Source: an uncultured Lachnospiraceae bacterium (lineage in GTDB: Bacteria > Bacillota > Clostridia > Lachnospirales > Lachnospiraceae). From it: 41,780 bases of DNA. Shown in pieces: positions 33,205-41,691 of this stretch (position 1 is its first letter; every line of letters begins with the position of its first letter). Made by a program: the position numbers and the translations under genes. Below the pieces are notes generated by a model. The model was not told the DNA's origin. It did not search any database and saw only the letters and a list, made by a program, of their open reading frames with translations. Location of the stretch: positions 1 to 41,780 of the forward strand of contig CAJULA010000026.1 of the NCBI GenBank assembly GCA_910587155.1, written 5' to 3'.

Positions 33205-34347
33205 TCATGATACATCTCCGGCCTGTTTTTCTTTAAAATCATCCGGATATTTGCCGATCACCCGGCCAAGTGCCGGGCGGATCAGGACATCTCCCCGCTG
33301 TTTTTCCACCAGTTCAAGACTGATCAGCGCATCCGATACCTGCCGGTAAAGCTCCTCCGTCGTCATCTCCCGGTATGTTTTGATCCATCCTCCGCCAAAA
33401 CGCTCCTTACACTCTCCAATCAACGCGCGAAACTCTTCTTCCGAAAGCCGGATAATCTCCCCCTGGGTGAGTATATAGCGCCCTGCCTCCACATTTTCAC
33501 GAATCAGACTGCCAAGTAAAAGCATGAGATCCGAAAGGGTGTTTTCCTCCGGCAAAAAGCGTCCCATCCGGCACTCCTCTCCCAGAATAAGAAACGCGCA
33601 GCTCCGATATACCTGCAGCTCACAGGGAAAGAGCTCTTCCAGTTCCCCCTGTATCATATTACGATAGTTTCTCACATAGGCGAAATCCTCTGCATTTTCT
33701 TCCAGTCCATACATGCCCACGGACATAAGCAGGCTCCTGTATACACGCTGCCGGCGCACAATCCCCCGATCCTCGTCCACACCGATCCATTCCGCTTTCA
33801 GAAAATCCGTATAGTCCTGATACCCCATGATGTCCTGGGTGAAATTCCTCATAAAATACCGGGATGCACCACTGTTCTCATACAGAACCTCGCTCTGGTC
33901 ATCCCTGGCAAAGCCTTCCTCACTGCCGTCATCCACATGCAGCACCCCCGATGACACACAGAATTTCAGCACTTTGATCAGATGCCGTCTGTAGTGGTAT
34001 CCTGTCCAGTCAATCTGTTCCGCCGTATACTGTCCCTGCACATATTCCGTCAGCTCGGAAAGGACAAACTGTTCCTGCGCTTCCTTATCTTCCAGAAACA
34101 TCAAAACCAGACAAAAAAATGCATATTCCATCGGTTCCGTAAATTCAGCAATCCCCATCCACTGCTGCGCTCTGGCAGGAATCTTTTCCACTTTGACCAG
34201 GTACGGATTGACTATGACCTGATACCCCAGCTTTTCCGTCAGAAACTTTTTCCATCTGCCAATCTCATCCCTGACCAGATAATATAATTCCCGATCCCGT
34301 GCTTTCAGAATCCAGCGTCTGCTAAGCAGTATTTCCAATGTGTTCAT
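33205..34347 (-). CDS. jetB: Wadjet JetB-like accessory subunit (TIGR02678 / DUF2398)
   Basis: This 380-residue protein corresponds to the MukE-like subunit of the complex and is expected to be winged-helix and helical. Family segments are LLSRRWILKARDRELYY near the start, WTGYHYRRHLIKVLKFCVSSGVL (about 118-140), where the Arg-His run is typical, and SLELVEKQRGDVLIRPALGR near the end. The ATG at 34347 has AGGAAAGGA directly upstream; the longer frame would start with TTG without support. It begins 22 bases after the jetA stop and is in the same operon. Confidence 0.87.
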   Translation of the reverse strand: MNTLEILLSRRWILKARDRELYYLVRDEIGRWKKFLTEKLGYQVIVNPYLVKVEKIPARAQQWMGIAEFTEPMEYAFFCLVLMFLEDKEAQEQFVLSELTEYVQGQYTAEQIDWTGYHYRRHLIKVLKFCVSSGVLHVDDGSEEGFARDDQSEVLYENSGASRYFMRNFTQDIMGYQDYTDFLKAEWIGVDEDRGIVRRQRVYRSLLMSVGMYGLEENAEDFAYVRNYRNMIQGELEELFPCELQVYRSCAFLILGEECRMGRFLPEENTLSDLMLLLGSLIRENVEAGRYILTQGEIIRLSEEEFRALIGECKERFGGGWIKTYREMTTEELYRQVSDALISLELVEKQRGDVLIRPALGRVIGKYPDDFKEKQAGDVS

Positions 34348-34369
34348 GAGTTCCTTTCCTGCATCCCTA

Positions 34370-35848
34370 TCACTCTTCAAAAAGGATTGTGTATGCGGGC
34401 ATGCGCAGAGTCCCGTCCGTACAGCTCAGCGTACAGGTTTCCCCGGGCTGATGCAATACGATACGGTATGGCCTCCCGTCCTCCGTCTTGGCCCGCTGTG
34501 ATTTGTTTTCCAGGCCTCTGGAGAGCCAGTTCAAAAATACATCCCGTATCTGCGGTGTAATCTCCGGCAACGCCGAAAATTCCAGCCGCCCGTCTTTGAT
34601 ATAGCTTTTGAGCAAAGCCCGTTCCGCTTCCAGTCTGGCGGCCGTGGCAGCCCGTACAGCCTCCTTTTCCGCCGTCCGGTCAACGATCCCACTGCGCTTA
34701 GCCTTTTCTCTGTAAGTGCGCACACGGGGCAGCACCGTAATCTCCCGCGGACTTTCCTCATAGACGCCGCTGTTGATGTTCTCTGTCTCCCTGGCAAAAT
34801 CTCCTTTTAAATGAACCGGCTTCTCAATGCCAAATACGGCCGCGGACAATTTATGTGCCTCTCCGATGTCCCGACAGCGCGCGAACATCCCGGCCAGCTT
34901 GCGATATTCTTCCCTCCTGCCGGCGCCGCTGTTGCTCTGTTCGCTGAGACGGGTGGCATAGCGCGTAATCCTGCGGATGATCTCATTGGTCGTATCAAAT
35001 ACTTTGGCTGCCTCTGACTCTCCGCTCCCGCTCCCGACAAACCAGTTCTGTATATTCAAAAACCGCCCTTCCATCCGCTCATAAATCTGCTGTGCGTCCA
35101 CTTCCACGTCAATCCGGGGAATGGACATCTCATACGCCGTCACCTCTTCCAGAATTGCCCGCACCGTCTCCGTTCCCACTTTTTTGAGAGACTGTTCGAT
35201 GGCAGTCACATTGAGCTGCAGGCTTTTGACAAACGACCGCAGATACTCGATCAGCCTGTCCTTAAATACCAGAAATTCCTTTGTCTTCATCATCTCTTCC
35301 GCACGGACGCTGCTCAGTTCCCGCATATAGTCCTGATAGTTCTGATTCAGACGGATAAAATCATTATTCAGATCATTCCACCAGCCATATATCTTCTCCG
35401 CACTCTCGCTTGTGATCTCCTCCATCCTGCCAATGGAGATCCGCAGCCGCTCCAGAAGCGTGGGTTCCAGGGAAGAACCCTCAATAAACAGATTCTCCAG
35501 CCGAATCACCATCCGCTCCACCTCAACGGCCGTCTCTGTCAGCTGATAGCGGAACTTCTTATTTTTAAATTCCTCGATGGAGGAAACCCGTCTCGTATCC
35601 TGGATCGTCGCCAGATTCCCCCACTCCCGCAGTACTGCCAGATCCTGCTGACACTGTTCCATCGTATAGCCGGAAAAATAAGGATCTGCCGCCAGCTCCT
35701 CAAACACTTCTTCCTGGTACATCCAATATTTTAACTTTTCGTAGTTTAAATAAAATAACCGGATTATGGAACGATATCTGTCTGTATTCTCAACATTGAG
35801 ATATTTCGCTTCCATAACCGGTTTTACCAGTTTTTCATGTATCTTCAT
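34370..35848 (-). CDS. jetA: Wadjet JetA-like kleisin subunit (TIGR02677 / DUF2397)
   Basis: This 492-residue protein is the first gene of the operon and corresponds to the MukF/kleisin-like subunit that bridges the ATPase heads. DUF2397 features are YLNVENTDRYRSIIRLFYL (14-32), the winged-helix-like LAVLREWGNLATIQDTRRVSS (about 69-89), and a long helical middle. The C-terminal part has ALLKSYIKDGRLEFSALPEI and LNWLSRGL. AAGGG lies before the ATG, and a strong promoter is at 35933-35905. The gene order jetA-jetB-jetC-jetD equals the canonical order of this Wadjet subtype, which I recall as type III. Confidence 0.88.
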   Translation of the reverse strand: MKIHEKLVKPVMEAKYLNVENTDRYRSIIRLFYLNYEKLKYWMYQEEVFEELAADPYFSGYTMEQCQQDLAVLREWGNLATIQDTRRVSSIEEFKNKKFRYQLTETAVEVERMVIRLENLFIEGSSLEPTLLERLRISIGRMEEITSESAEKIYGWWNDLNNDFIRLNQNYQDYMRELSSVRAEEMMKTKEFLVFKDRLIEYLRSFVKSLQLNVTAIEQSLKKVGTETVRAILEEVTAYEMSIPRIDVEVDAQQIYERMEGRFLNIQNWFVGSGSGESEAAKVFDTTNEIIRRITRYATRLSEQSNSGAGRREEYRKLAGMFARCRDIGEAHKLSAAVFGIEKPVHLKGDFARETENINSGVYEESPREITVLPRVRTYREKAKRSGIVDRTAEKEAVRAATAARLEAERALLKSYIKDGRLEFSALPEITPQIRDVFLNWLSRGLENKSQRAKTEDGRPYRIVLHQPGETCTLSCTDGTLRMPAYTILFEE

Positions 35849-35904
35849 TGCTCTACCCTTATGTGATGCGCTCTGACAGGACGGGACCTTACTGTATCCT
35901 GTAT

Positions 35905-35933
35905 ATTATAGCGAAAAAATGCCGAAGGTGCAA
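35905..35933 (-). promoter_or_regulatory. Promoter of the Wadjet operon
   Basis: The -35 TTGCAC (35933-35928), a 17-base spacer and a perfect -10 TATAAT (35910-35905) lie about 55 bases before jetA. The strength suggests standing expression and not tight induction. Confidence 0.75.
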
Positions 35934-35960
35934 TGAAAAACAGGAGAGTTTAGTAAGCGT

Positions 35961-36527
35961 TTATTTTTTCAGAGCCAAACCATCTTTGAAGGCTTCCCCT
36001 ACTCTTTCGGTCACTTTGTAATAGCCATGGGTATACGGATCAAAAGCAATCGCATTGACCAAAGACATATCAACCCGGTCGCCCGACATAACACTTTCAT
36101 CCGCCGTAACATTTACCACCTTTCCAATTACGCCGCATCCGTATTCATTGTCCTGGTATTCTATAAACTCACACTCCAAACAAAGCGGAAATTCATGAAT
36201 AACCGGTGCGTCCACTGTTTCGGCCTTACTTGCAGTGAGCCCGCTGTTCCCAAACTTATCCGCAACCCTGTTTCCAGACTCAACCCCAAAATAATCCGCC
36301 TCTGCGACATGGGCAGCATCGGCAATACTTACGGTAAAAGCACCCCTTTTGATAATATTTTTTACTGTTTTATGCGTCTTGGTCAAATTAAGGGCCACAT
36401 TACCTCTTTCCTGCATGGTGCCCCAGGCCGCATTCATGACATTAACACTACCGTCTTCATTATAAGTTGCCACCATCAATACCGGCATCGGGAAAATACC
36501 TTCTGTTACATTGAGTTTTCTTCTCAT
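35961..36527 (-). CDS. Flavin reductase family protein
   Basis: This 188-residue FMN-binding split-barrel protein is of the flavin reductase-like family and is unrelated in detail to the one at 5375-5944. Typical segments are PMPVLMVATYNEDGSVNVM (13-31), WGTMQERGNVALNL, and a SGDRVDMSLVNAIAFDP tail. These proteins often reduce quinones or flavins and sit next to a divergent HxlR regulator. Only a fragment of such a regulator remains next door at 36653-36790. GAGG lies nine bases before the ATG. It is on the same strand as Wadjet, but the latter has its own promoter. Confidence 0.88.
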   Translation of the reverse strand: MRRKLNVTEGIFPMPVLMVATYNEDGSVNVMNAAWGTMQERGNVALNLTKTHKTVKNIIKRGAFTVSIADAAHVAEADYFGVESGNRVADKFGNSGLTASKAETVDAPVIHEFPLCLECEFIEYQDNEYGCGVIGKVVNVTADESVMSGDRVDMSLVNAIAFDPYTHGYYKVTERVGEAFKDGLALKK

Positions 36528-36652
36528 TTCAGTTACCTCGCTTTTCTATGGAATTGACAGAATCTGAATTCTTACTTATAATTATAGATAGCAACAGGGA
36601 AAATACAAGTACTGTCTTTTTAGAAAGGCACTTTCATAAAAGAAAGCGAAAA

Positions 36653-36790
36653 ATGATAAAAAATTATATAGTCAGGAAGGAATATCCTCAGATACCACCA
36701 AAGGTCGAATACAGTTTAAGCTCCAGAGGAAAATCCCTGATGGATGTTTTAGATCAGTTATGCGTTTGGGGAGAAAACAACAGAGAGTAA
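36653..36790 (+). pseudogene. Truncated HxlR-family transcription regulator
   Basis: The last 45 residues of this frame (MIKNYIVRKEYPQIPPKVEY onward, then SLSSRGKSLMDVLDQLCVWG) match the wing and C-terminal helix of HxlR-type winged-helix regulators. The roughly 60-70 N-terminal residues with the recognition helix and the CPV redox-like start are missing. The frame upstream to 36548 is not HxlR-like. The divergent flavin reductase gene is the usual target of such a regulator, so this looks like a regulator deleted in place, probably leaving its target unregulated. It has no credible ribosome binding site. Confidence 0.75.
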
Positions 36791-36865
36791 ATGGAATACC
36801 AGATCAGGATATGAAAAAAACAGGCAGAAAAGCAATGATTGAAACACTGTGGGAGGGGACTTTTC

Positions 36866-37579
36866 ATGAACAATTCTATGCATACTGTCCAAAGGGCATT
36901 CTGCTGTGCCTTCCCCCATACAATCCCCATTTTTGCCGGCTTCTGGTTCCTGGGACTGACGTATGGAATTTATATGAATGTTTCCGGTTTCAGCTTCTGG
37001 TATCCCTGCCTGATGAGTCTGACTGTCTTTGCCGGTTCCGTGGAGTTTGTGGCCGTCAGTCTGCTGCTTGGGGCGTTTAACCCGCTTCAGGCTCTGATTC
37101 TGACACTGATGATCAATGCCCGGCATCTGTTCTATGGAATCTCTATGCTGGACAAATATAAAGGAACCGGATGGAAAAAGCCCTATCTGATCTTCGGGAT
37201 GTGTGATGAGAGTTTCTCCATCAACTACACAGCCACTATCCCGTCGGATATTGACCGTGGATGGTTTATGTTTTTTGTGACATTTTTGAATCATCTGTAT
37301 TGGTTCTTTGGCGCAACACTTGGCGGCATCTTCGGCTCGCTGATCCACTTTAACACAGAAGGGCTCGATTTCGTCATGACTGCCATGTTCGTGGTAATCT
37401 TCATGGAACAATGGCTAAAAGAGCGGCGGCATGAAAGCGCCCTGATCGGCCTTTGTATTTCGCTTGCCTCTCTGATACTGTTTGGCGCGGACGATTTTAT
37501 CCTCCCGGCCATGCTGGCAATTCTTGCCATTCTGACATGCCTGCGCCGACATCTTGAGAAAGGAGACACAGCACAATGA
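36866..37579 (+). CDS. azlC: AzlC family branched-chain amino acid exporter subunit
   Basis: AzlC forms with AzlD an exporter of branched-chain amino acids and toxic analogues. The 237 residues carry about six to seven membrane segments, with the family pattern AGFWFLGLTYGIYMNVSGFSF-like at the start, LTVFAGSVEFVAVSLLLGAF, and NARHLFYGISML (about 82-93), a highly conserved motif. The ATG at 36866 has GGAGGGG upstream; an earlier in-frame start at 36839 lacks one. Its stop overlaps the azlD start by four bases (ATGA), a classic coupled pair. Confidence 0.92.
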   Translation: MNNSMHTVQRAFCCAFPHTIPIFAGFWFLGLTYGIYMNVSGFSFWYPCLMSLTVFAGSVEFVAVSLLLGAFNPLQALILTLMINARHLFYGISMLDKYKGTGWKKPYLIFGMCDESFSINYTATIPSDIDRGWFMFFVTFLNHLYWFFGATLGGIFGSLIHFNTEGLDFVMTAMFVVIFMEQWLKERRHESALIGLCISLASLILFGADDFILPAMLAILAILTCLRRHLEKGDTAQ

Positions 37580-37902
37580 CGCAACTGGAGCGGTTGATTA
37601 CCATCGGTATGATAATCCTGGCAACTACCCTGACGCGTTTACTTCCCTTTTTGCTTTTTCCCGCCGGAAAGCCCACACCCAGGTACATACAGTATCTGGG
37701 AAAAGTCCTGCCTTCCGCAGTATTTGGTCTGCTAATCATCTACTGTCTGAAGCATGTGAGCATCTTTACCGGCAGTCATGGTATCCCGGAATTACTGGCA
37801 ATCGCCCTTGTGGCCGTACTCCATTTATGGAAGCGGCAAATGCTCTTATCCATTGCCGGCGGAACACTCTGCTATATGTTATTGGTGCAGTTTATTTTGT
37901 AG
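37576..37902 (+). CDS. azlD: AzlD family branched-chain amino acid exporter small subunit
   Basis: This 108-residue protein has three to four membrane segments. Conserved parts are TRLLPFLLFPAGKPTPRYIQYLG-like (about 20-42, with the RxLPFL motif) and LPSAVFGLLIIYCL. It is translated through a 4-base overlap with azlC and needs AzlC to work. The length is normal for AzlD. Confidence 0.9.
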   Translation: MTQLERLITIGMIILATTLTRLLPFLLFPAGKPTPRYIQYLGKVLPSAVFGLLIIYCLKHVSIFTGSHGIPELLAIALVAVLHLWKRQMLLSIAGGTLCYMLLVQFIL

Positions 37903-38028
37903 GGCTGATGCGCTTTACCACATTCAGACTGTATGGATAACCGGCAAAAACAGGTGCTGCCATATGATCCTGCTCAAAAATCCCTGACATTTGCAGTGTT
38001 CCTGTCTGATATCGAGGTAAGAAATCGT

Positions 38029-39030
38029 ATGATAATAAGCGCAAGCAGAAGAACTGATATACCGGCCTTTTTTTCTGAGTGGTTTATCAGAAGAATTCAG
38101 GCTCAGTATGCATATGTAAGAAATCCCATGAACATACACCAGATCAGTAAAATTATCCTTACGCCAAATGTTGTTGACTGCATCGTTTTTTGGACTAAAA
38201 ATCCCAGGCCAATGATTCATAAATTAGATCTGTTAAATGATTACATGTATTATTTTCAGTTTACTCTCAATGCCTATCATAACGATTTTGAAGCAAATCT
38301 CCCTGCTCTGGACGACCGAATACACACGTTTCAGGCTCTGTCAGAGCGCATTGGCAGACAACGAGTCATATGGCGATATGATCCTGTCATTCTCAACAGT
38401 CAATACTCTATCAATTGGCATACAGAACGGTTTGCATATATCGCAAATCAGTTATCCGATTATACAGAAAAAGTTACCATCAGTTTTGTTGATTTATACG
38501 CAAAGATTAAAAACAGCATAAAAGGAAAAAACATTTTTGAACTATCTTATGCCCAAAAAGATACCCTTGCAAAAAATTTTTCTTTCATTGCTCATTCGCA
38601 CAACCTGAGCATAGATACTTGTGCTGAGGATATTGACTTATCTGCCTATGGCATTGACCATGCCCACTGCATTGATGGCAGACTCATTGCCAGCTTACTT
38701 CATTGCTCTATTGATGCAGGCAAAGATAAGACGCAACGTTTCGAATGCGGATGCGCGGCAAGTATTGATTTAGGTCTCTATAATACCTGCCGGAACGGTT
38801 GCGTATATTGTTATGCCAATCATAATGCTGATATCCGTAACCGAAACTTTGAAGCATACGATCCCGACTCTCCATTACTTTGCAGCCAGGTCACAGAATT
38901 TGACAAAATTACGGAACGCAAAGTTAAGAGCCAGAAAAATATGCAGCTCAGCCTGTTTCATTTTTTTGAGGAGGGGGGCGGAATGAAATACAGCATTGAT
39001 ACCTTACCGCTGCCTGGCCGGAAAAAATAA
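38029..39030 (+). CDS. DUF1848 protein with C-terminal CX3CX2C cluster motif and clamp-binding-like QLSLF
   Basis: This 333-residue protein begins MIISASRRTDIPAFF, the hallmark of DUF1848. The N-terminal two thirds look like a TIM-barrel-type domain (FWTKNPRPM, IWRYDPVI). Near the C-terminus is CRNGCVYCYANHN, which places C254, C258 and C261 in the CX3CX2C spacing that radical SAM enzymes use to hold an iron-sulfur cluster. C240 and C242 lie nearby. In radical SAM proteins this motif is near the N-terminus, so a permuted arrangement is plausible. Residues 306-310 read QLSLF, the beta-clamp motif also found in the polymerase at 4161-5378. I chose ATG 38029, with GAGG 11 bases upstream, over 37933. 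The function is unknown. Confidence 0.82.
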   Translation: MIISASRRTDIPAFFSEWFIRRIQAQYAYVRNPMNIHQISKIILTPNVVDCIVFWTKNPRPMIHKLDLLNDYMYYFQFTLNAYHNDFEANLPALDDRIHTFQALSERIGRQRVIWRYDPVILNSQYSINWHTERFAYIANQLSDYTEKVTISFVDLYAKIKNSIKGKNIFELSYAQKDTLAKNFSFIAHSHNLSIDTCAEDIDLSAYGIDHAHCIDGRLIASLLHCSIDAGKDKTQRFECGCAASIDLGLYNTCRNGCVYCYANHNADIRNRNFEAYDPDSPLLCSQVTEFDKITERKVKSQKNMQLSLFHFFEEGGGMKYSIDTLPLPGRKK

Positions 39031-39061
39031 GGAGCCAACTCATAACCTGAAAGGAATTATT

Positions 39062-39625
39062 ATGTCAAAAATAGCGGTTTACTTTCCAGGGATAGGATAC
39101 CATTGCGATAAACCCCTTCTATATTATAGCAGGAATATCGCTTGTGAACTTGGATATAAAGATTATAGAAATATGAGCTACACGTGTAATACCGGAAATA
39201 TCCGTGGTAATGAACAGAAAATAAAAGAAACGTATGAAGCACTGTTTTCACAATCTGAAGTCACTCTTGCAGATATCGACTGGTCTGTATATCATGATGT
39301 ACTTTTTATTTCAAAAAGCATCGGTACAATCATTGCTTCCTCCTATGCGCAAAAATATGGATTGCATCATGCACGGCATATTCTTTATACGCCTCTGACC
39401 CAGACCTACCACTTTGCTCCATATAATGCTATTGGATTTATTGGGACAGCAGATCCATGGAGCAATGCAGATGAGATTATCCAACTCTCAAATGCAAACC
39501 ATATTCCCATAGCTGTATATGAAGGATGCAATCATTCCCTGGAATGTGCTAATACACTGAAAAACATTGAAAATTTAAGAGATATCATGCAAAGGACTAT
39601 GGATTTCTGCAAGGGGACCCGCTAA
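39062..39625 (+). CDS. Small alpha/beta hydrolase-fold protein
   Basis: The 188 residues form a compact alpha/beta hydrolase. The strand-turn VYFPGIGYHCDKPLLYY opens it, and the nucleophile elbow is SKSIG (84-88, Ser86), a variant of GxSxG with Ser in the first position. The acid is likely Asp131 in GTADPW, and His158 in GCNHSLE completes a triad. These are in proper order and spacing, so it is probably active on an ester or thioester. AAAGGA lies 7-8 bases before the ATG. It follows the DUF1848 gene by 31 bases on the same strand and may share its message. Base composition here is more AT-rich than in the left part of the window. Confidence 0.75.
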   Translation: MSKIAVYFPGIGYHCDKPLLYYSRNIACELGYKDYRNMSYTCNTGNIRGNEQKIKETYEALFSQSEVTLADIDWSVYHDVLFISKSIGTIIASSYAQKYGLHHARHILYTPLTQTYHFAPYNAIGFIGTADPWSNADEIIQLSNANHIPIAVYEGCNHSLECANTLKNIENLRDIMQRTMDFCKGTR

Positions 39626-39763
39626 AACGCAATGTCCTTGTGATGTGCGGCGACGCACCGAAGGTCCAAATCCTTCCGCAAACGCTCTTAACAAAGGATG
39701 GCTCGTACCAGAAAATGGTCGACGAGAACCGGTCCTAAATCATTGCATCCACTATTTATACTG
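39626..39763. other. Degenerate intergenic DNA
   Basis: There is no supported gene. One plus-strand frame overlapping the hydrolase end reads RNVLVMCGDAPKV and then stops at 39735. This resembles a nucleotidyltransferase strand, but it is too short to assign. It is likely recombined debris. Confidence 0.4.
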
Positions 39764-39922
39764 TCAATAATTCAGGTTGCCAATGCTTTTTTCATTTGCG
39801 GCAATCTTCGGCGGGCCTGTGGGAAGAAGCTCCCTGATCGGCGGCAGGTCAATGCCATATCCTACAAAACTTTTTCGCATCTCAATAGAGTATATGGTAT
39901 CCTGCTCCTCATTGATGCAGGC
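39764..39922 (-). pseudogene. Fragment of an Rpn-associated nuclease-like gene
   Basis: A minus-strand frame of about 52 residues reads FVGYGIDLPPIRELLPTGPP followed by KIAANEKSIGNLNY and a stop. From memory this matches the VYGLDLPPIREVLPTNLP region and the following EANELRIDNL segment of a common Lachnospiraceae family whose members begin MSEGIVYQNKDI. Here both the start and everything after the first 80 or so residues are missing. A second, also interrupted, member begins at 41691. Confidence 0.5.
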
Positions 39923-40083
39923 ATCTGAAATGTGCAAAAATCAACTGACAGTTTAAGACGCAAAATGCACGGATTAAATTGACCAGACTGTATCCGACCA
40001 TAGTTTGGAAACAAGCCGGACAGAGCACCAGCACCATGTCTATGCCCTCAACAAGAAAAAGCGCTTATTCAATAATAAGAACA
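39923..40083. other. Intergenic DNA without a recognised gene
   Basis: All frames are short or interrupted. Protein-like stretches on both strands suggest more gene debris. I see no promoter or strong hairpin. Confidence 0.4.
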
Positions 40084-40545
40084 TTAGTCCCACCAGCAAT
40101 AGTAAACCGACTGCTCCTCATGGGATAGTTCTGTAATTGAAATCAACTCCCCATTATCACCAACAAGAAACGTTGGTTGTGAAAAGTCTGTCTCTTCTCC
40201 AATATCACTCGGAAATATATCTTTTGGTTCATTAAAAATCCGCTTTATTTCCGCAAGCGGTAATTTACTGAAAATAATCAAAGTATCTGCGGTTATAACC
40301 TTGTCTTCATCTTCCAATCCATAGACCTGCACAAAGATTTTTGCCGTTTTATCTTGATTGATTAAATTTTCAATCAGGGCAATATATTCGCACTTTCCCT
40401 CAAGACATTCACAACAAAAATCCGTAAAATCATCTGTCGGATCCAGAAAGTCTTTATATGAAAACCAATAATTATTTGTATAGTCTCTATGCATATTATC
40501 CGTTTTTAACAGTATTAAAATCGTATCTTTTTGTAGATGATTCAC
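40084..40545 (-). CDS. Acidic small protein of unknown function
   Basis: This 153-residue strongly acidic, cytoplasmic protein begins MNHLQKDTILILLKTDNMH, has a Cys-rich patch (FCCECLEGKC, about 43-52), and ends SVYYCWWD. I do not recognise a domain. Small acidic singletons in accessory regions are often immunity proteins of polymorphic toxins, but no toxin gene is adjacent, so this is only a thought. The start is GTG 40545 with TAAGGAG eight bases upstream; the ATG two bases before it leads straight to a stop. A candidate promoter and a run of eight G on the coding strand lie upstream. Confidence 0.65.
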   Translation of the reverse strand: MNHLQKDTILILLKTDNMHRDYTNNYWFSYKDFLDPTDDFTDFCCECLEGKCEYIALIENLINQDKTAKIFVQVYGLEDEDKVITADTLIIFSKLPLAEIKRIFNEPKDIFPSDIGEETDFSQPTFLVGDNGELISITELSHEEQSVYYCWWD

Positions 40546-40595
40546 ATTGCCACTCCTTAAAGATCATAATTTCTTGTCCTACCGCTTCTTTAAAA

Positions 40596-40640
40596 ATAAA
40601 ATTATTGATTTTTTAAGCAGTCAAGATTTAATCCCCCCCC
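40596..40640 (-). promoter_or_regulatory. Candidate promoter next to an eight-base G tract
   Basis: On the minus strand there is a -35 TTGACT (40624-40619), a 17-base spacer and a weak -10 TTTTAT (40601-40596). Eight consecutive G residues (40640-40633) lie eight bases upstream of the -35. Homopolymer tracts next to promoters can change length and alter expression. Confidence 0.4.
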
Positions 40641-40726
40641 AAAAAATACCCTTTCATATTTGATTTTTGCTTGATTATACCACTTCTATTTACTATTGTC
40701 ACTAAGGCTCTCTAAAGTGTGGAAAA

Positions 40727-41026
40727 TTACTTTTTCCTACGTAGTTTTACCGAAATATTTTTGTTTGCAGCAGTTTCCCGGAGCAAACTGGTGGCATAGG
40801 CGGCTTTCTCTTTTAATGAAAAACTTGGAGTATTTTTATCCAATTCATTAACGATATTTTCCAACCCGTCCAGTTCCAATAAATTGATTGTATGCGGGTA
40901 CAAGGCGGGGAGACCTTCCATGACGGTGATATGGTTTCCGGTATCTATGAGGACTGCAGCATACGGTTGAAAAAGGTCCGTGAAACCGGACGGGGCGTTC
41001 TGCGGCTTATTATTCCGGATAAACAT
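40727..41026 (-). CDS. Possible small basic protein, low support
   Basis: The frame from ATG 41026 gives 99 residues, ending in a helical basic tail (SLKEKAAYATSLLRETAANK then ISVKLRRKK). GGAAAG lies upstream at a rough distance. The opposite strand over 40908-41039 also reads protein-like (DMVSGIYEDCSIRLKKVRE, interrupted by a stop at 41037-41039), so at least one of the two is debris. I assign no function. Confidence 0.3.
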   Translation of the reverse strand: MFIRNNKPQNAPSGFTDLFQPYAAVLIDTGNHITVMEGLPALYPHTINLLELDGLENIVNELDKNTPSFSLKEKAAYATSLLRETAANKNISVKLRRKK

Positions 41027-41176
41027 AACCGCTTTCCGTAAGACGAAAACTACATGGAACCCTACCGGCATCAGGAACTGGAAATGTTTGAAAACCAGGA
41101 AATACACTATCTGAAAAAAGCTGTCCGGAAAACGGCAGAGTCATGCTATAATTTGAGAAAGAGAGGTATGCTATTT

Positions 41177-41691
41177 ATGGCAGACAAAACGAACACTATT
41201 CAGGAACTGAACCTTGCAGACAGTTTTTTATTTGGAAAAGTAATGAGCGACACGGAAATATGCCGCATGGTGCTGGAAAAAATATTAAATGTCCCCATTA
41301 AAAAGGTAGAGTTCCCTGTTACCAAAAAAATCACTGACATTGCACCTGACAGCGGGGACATCCGCTTAGATGCCTGCATCAACTGCACCTTTGATCCATT
41401 TTCCGACGGACGACACATCTACACCTTTGAGAACCGGTGTCTGGAAGATATGTCGCTGACGCTCGGTGATGAAACCACTGAGATATTTATAAGCACCAAG
41501 GGGAAAAAGGATGATGCGGATGACGAGATAAAGGATTTTCTGGCTTATATAGAAAACAGCACTGACGCCTGTGCGCAGCAGACCTCCAGCCCGTTAGTCA
41601 AAGCAATCCATAAAAGAGTAACTGAAATAAAGCTGGACAAGATATGGAACTGCAGTATACAAATTTATTACAGATGCAGGTAGGAATATAA
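41177..41691 (+). pseudogene. Rpn-family recombination-promoting nuclease, internally deleted and frameshifted
   Basis: The start (MADKTNTIQELNLADSFLF, with AGAGAGG upstream) and later parts (FDPFSDGRHIYTFENRCLED, IFISTKGKKDD, FLAYIENSTDAC) belong to the Rpn/PD-(D/E)XK nuclease family. Between IRLDA (about residue 63) and CTFDPF the family normally has around 70 residues, including the catalytic core. These are absent, so an in-frame deletion removed the active site. Near 41640 the frame shifts by one base: the next frame reads MELQYTNLLQMQVGI and stops at 41689-41691, exactly overlapping the next ATG. Both lesions make it a pseudogene. Confidence 0.72.

Noticed and set aside
39698..39928. 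76-residue plus-strand frame
   Set aside because: It is antisense to a better-supported Rpn-associated gene fragment and has no ribosome binding site.
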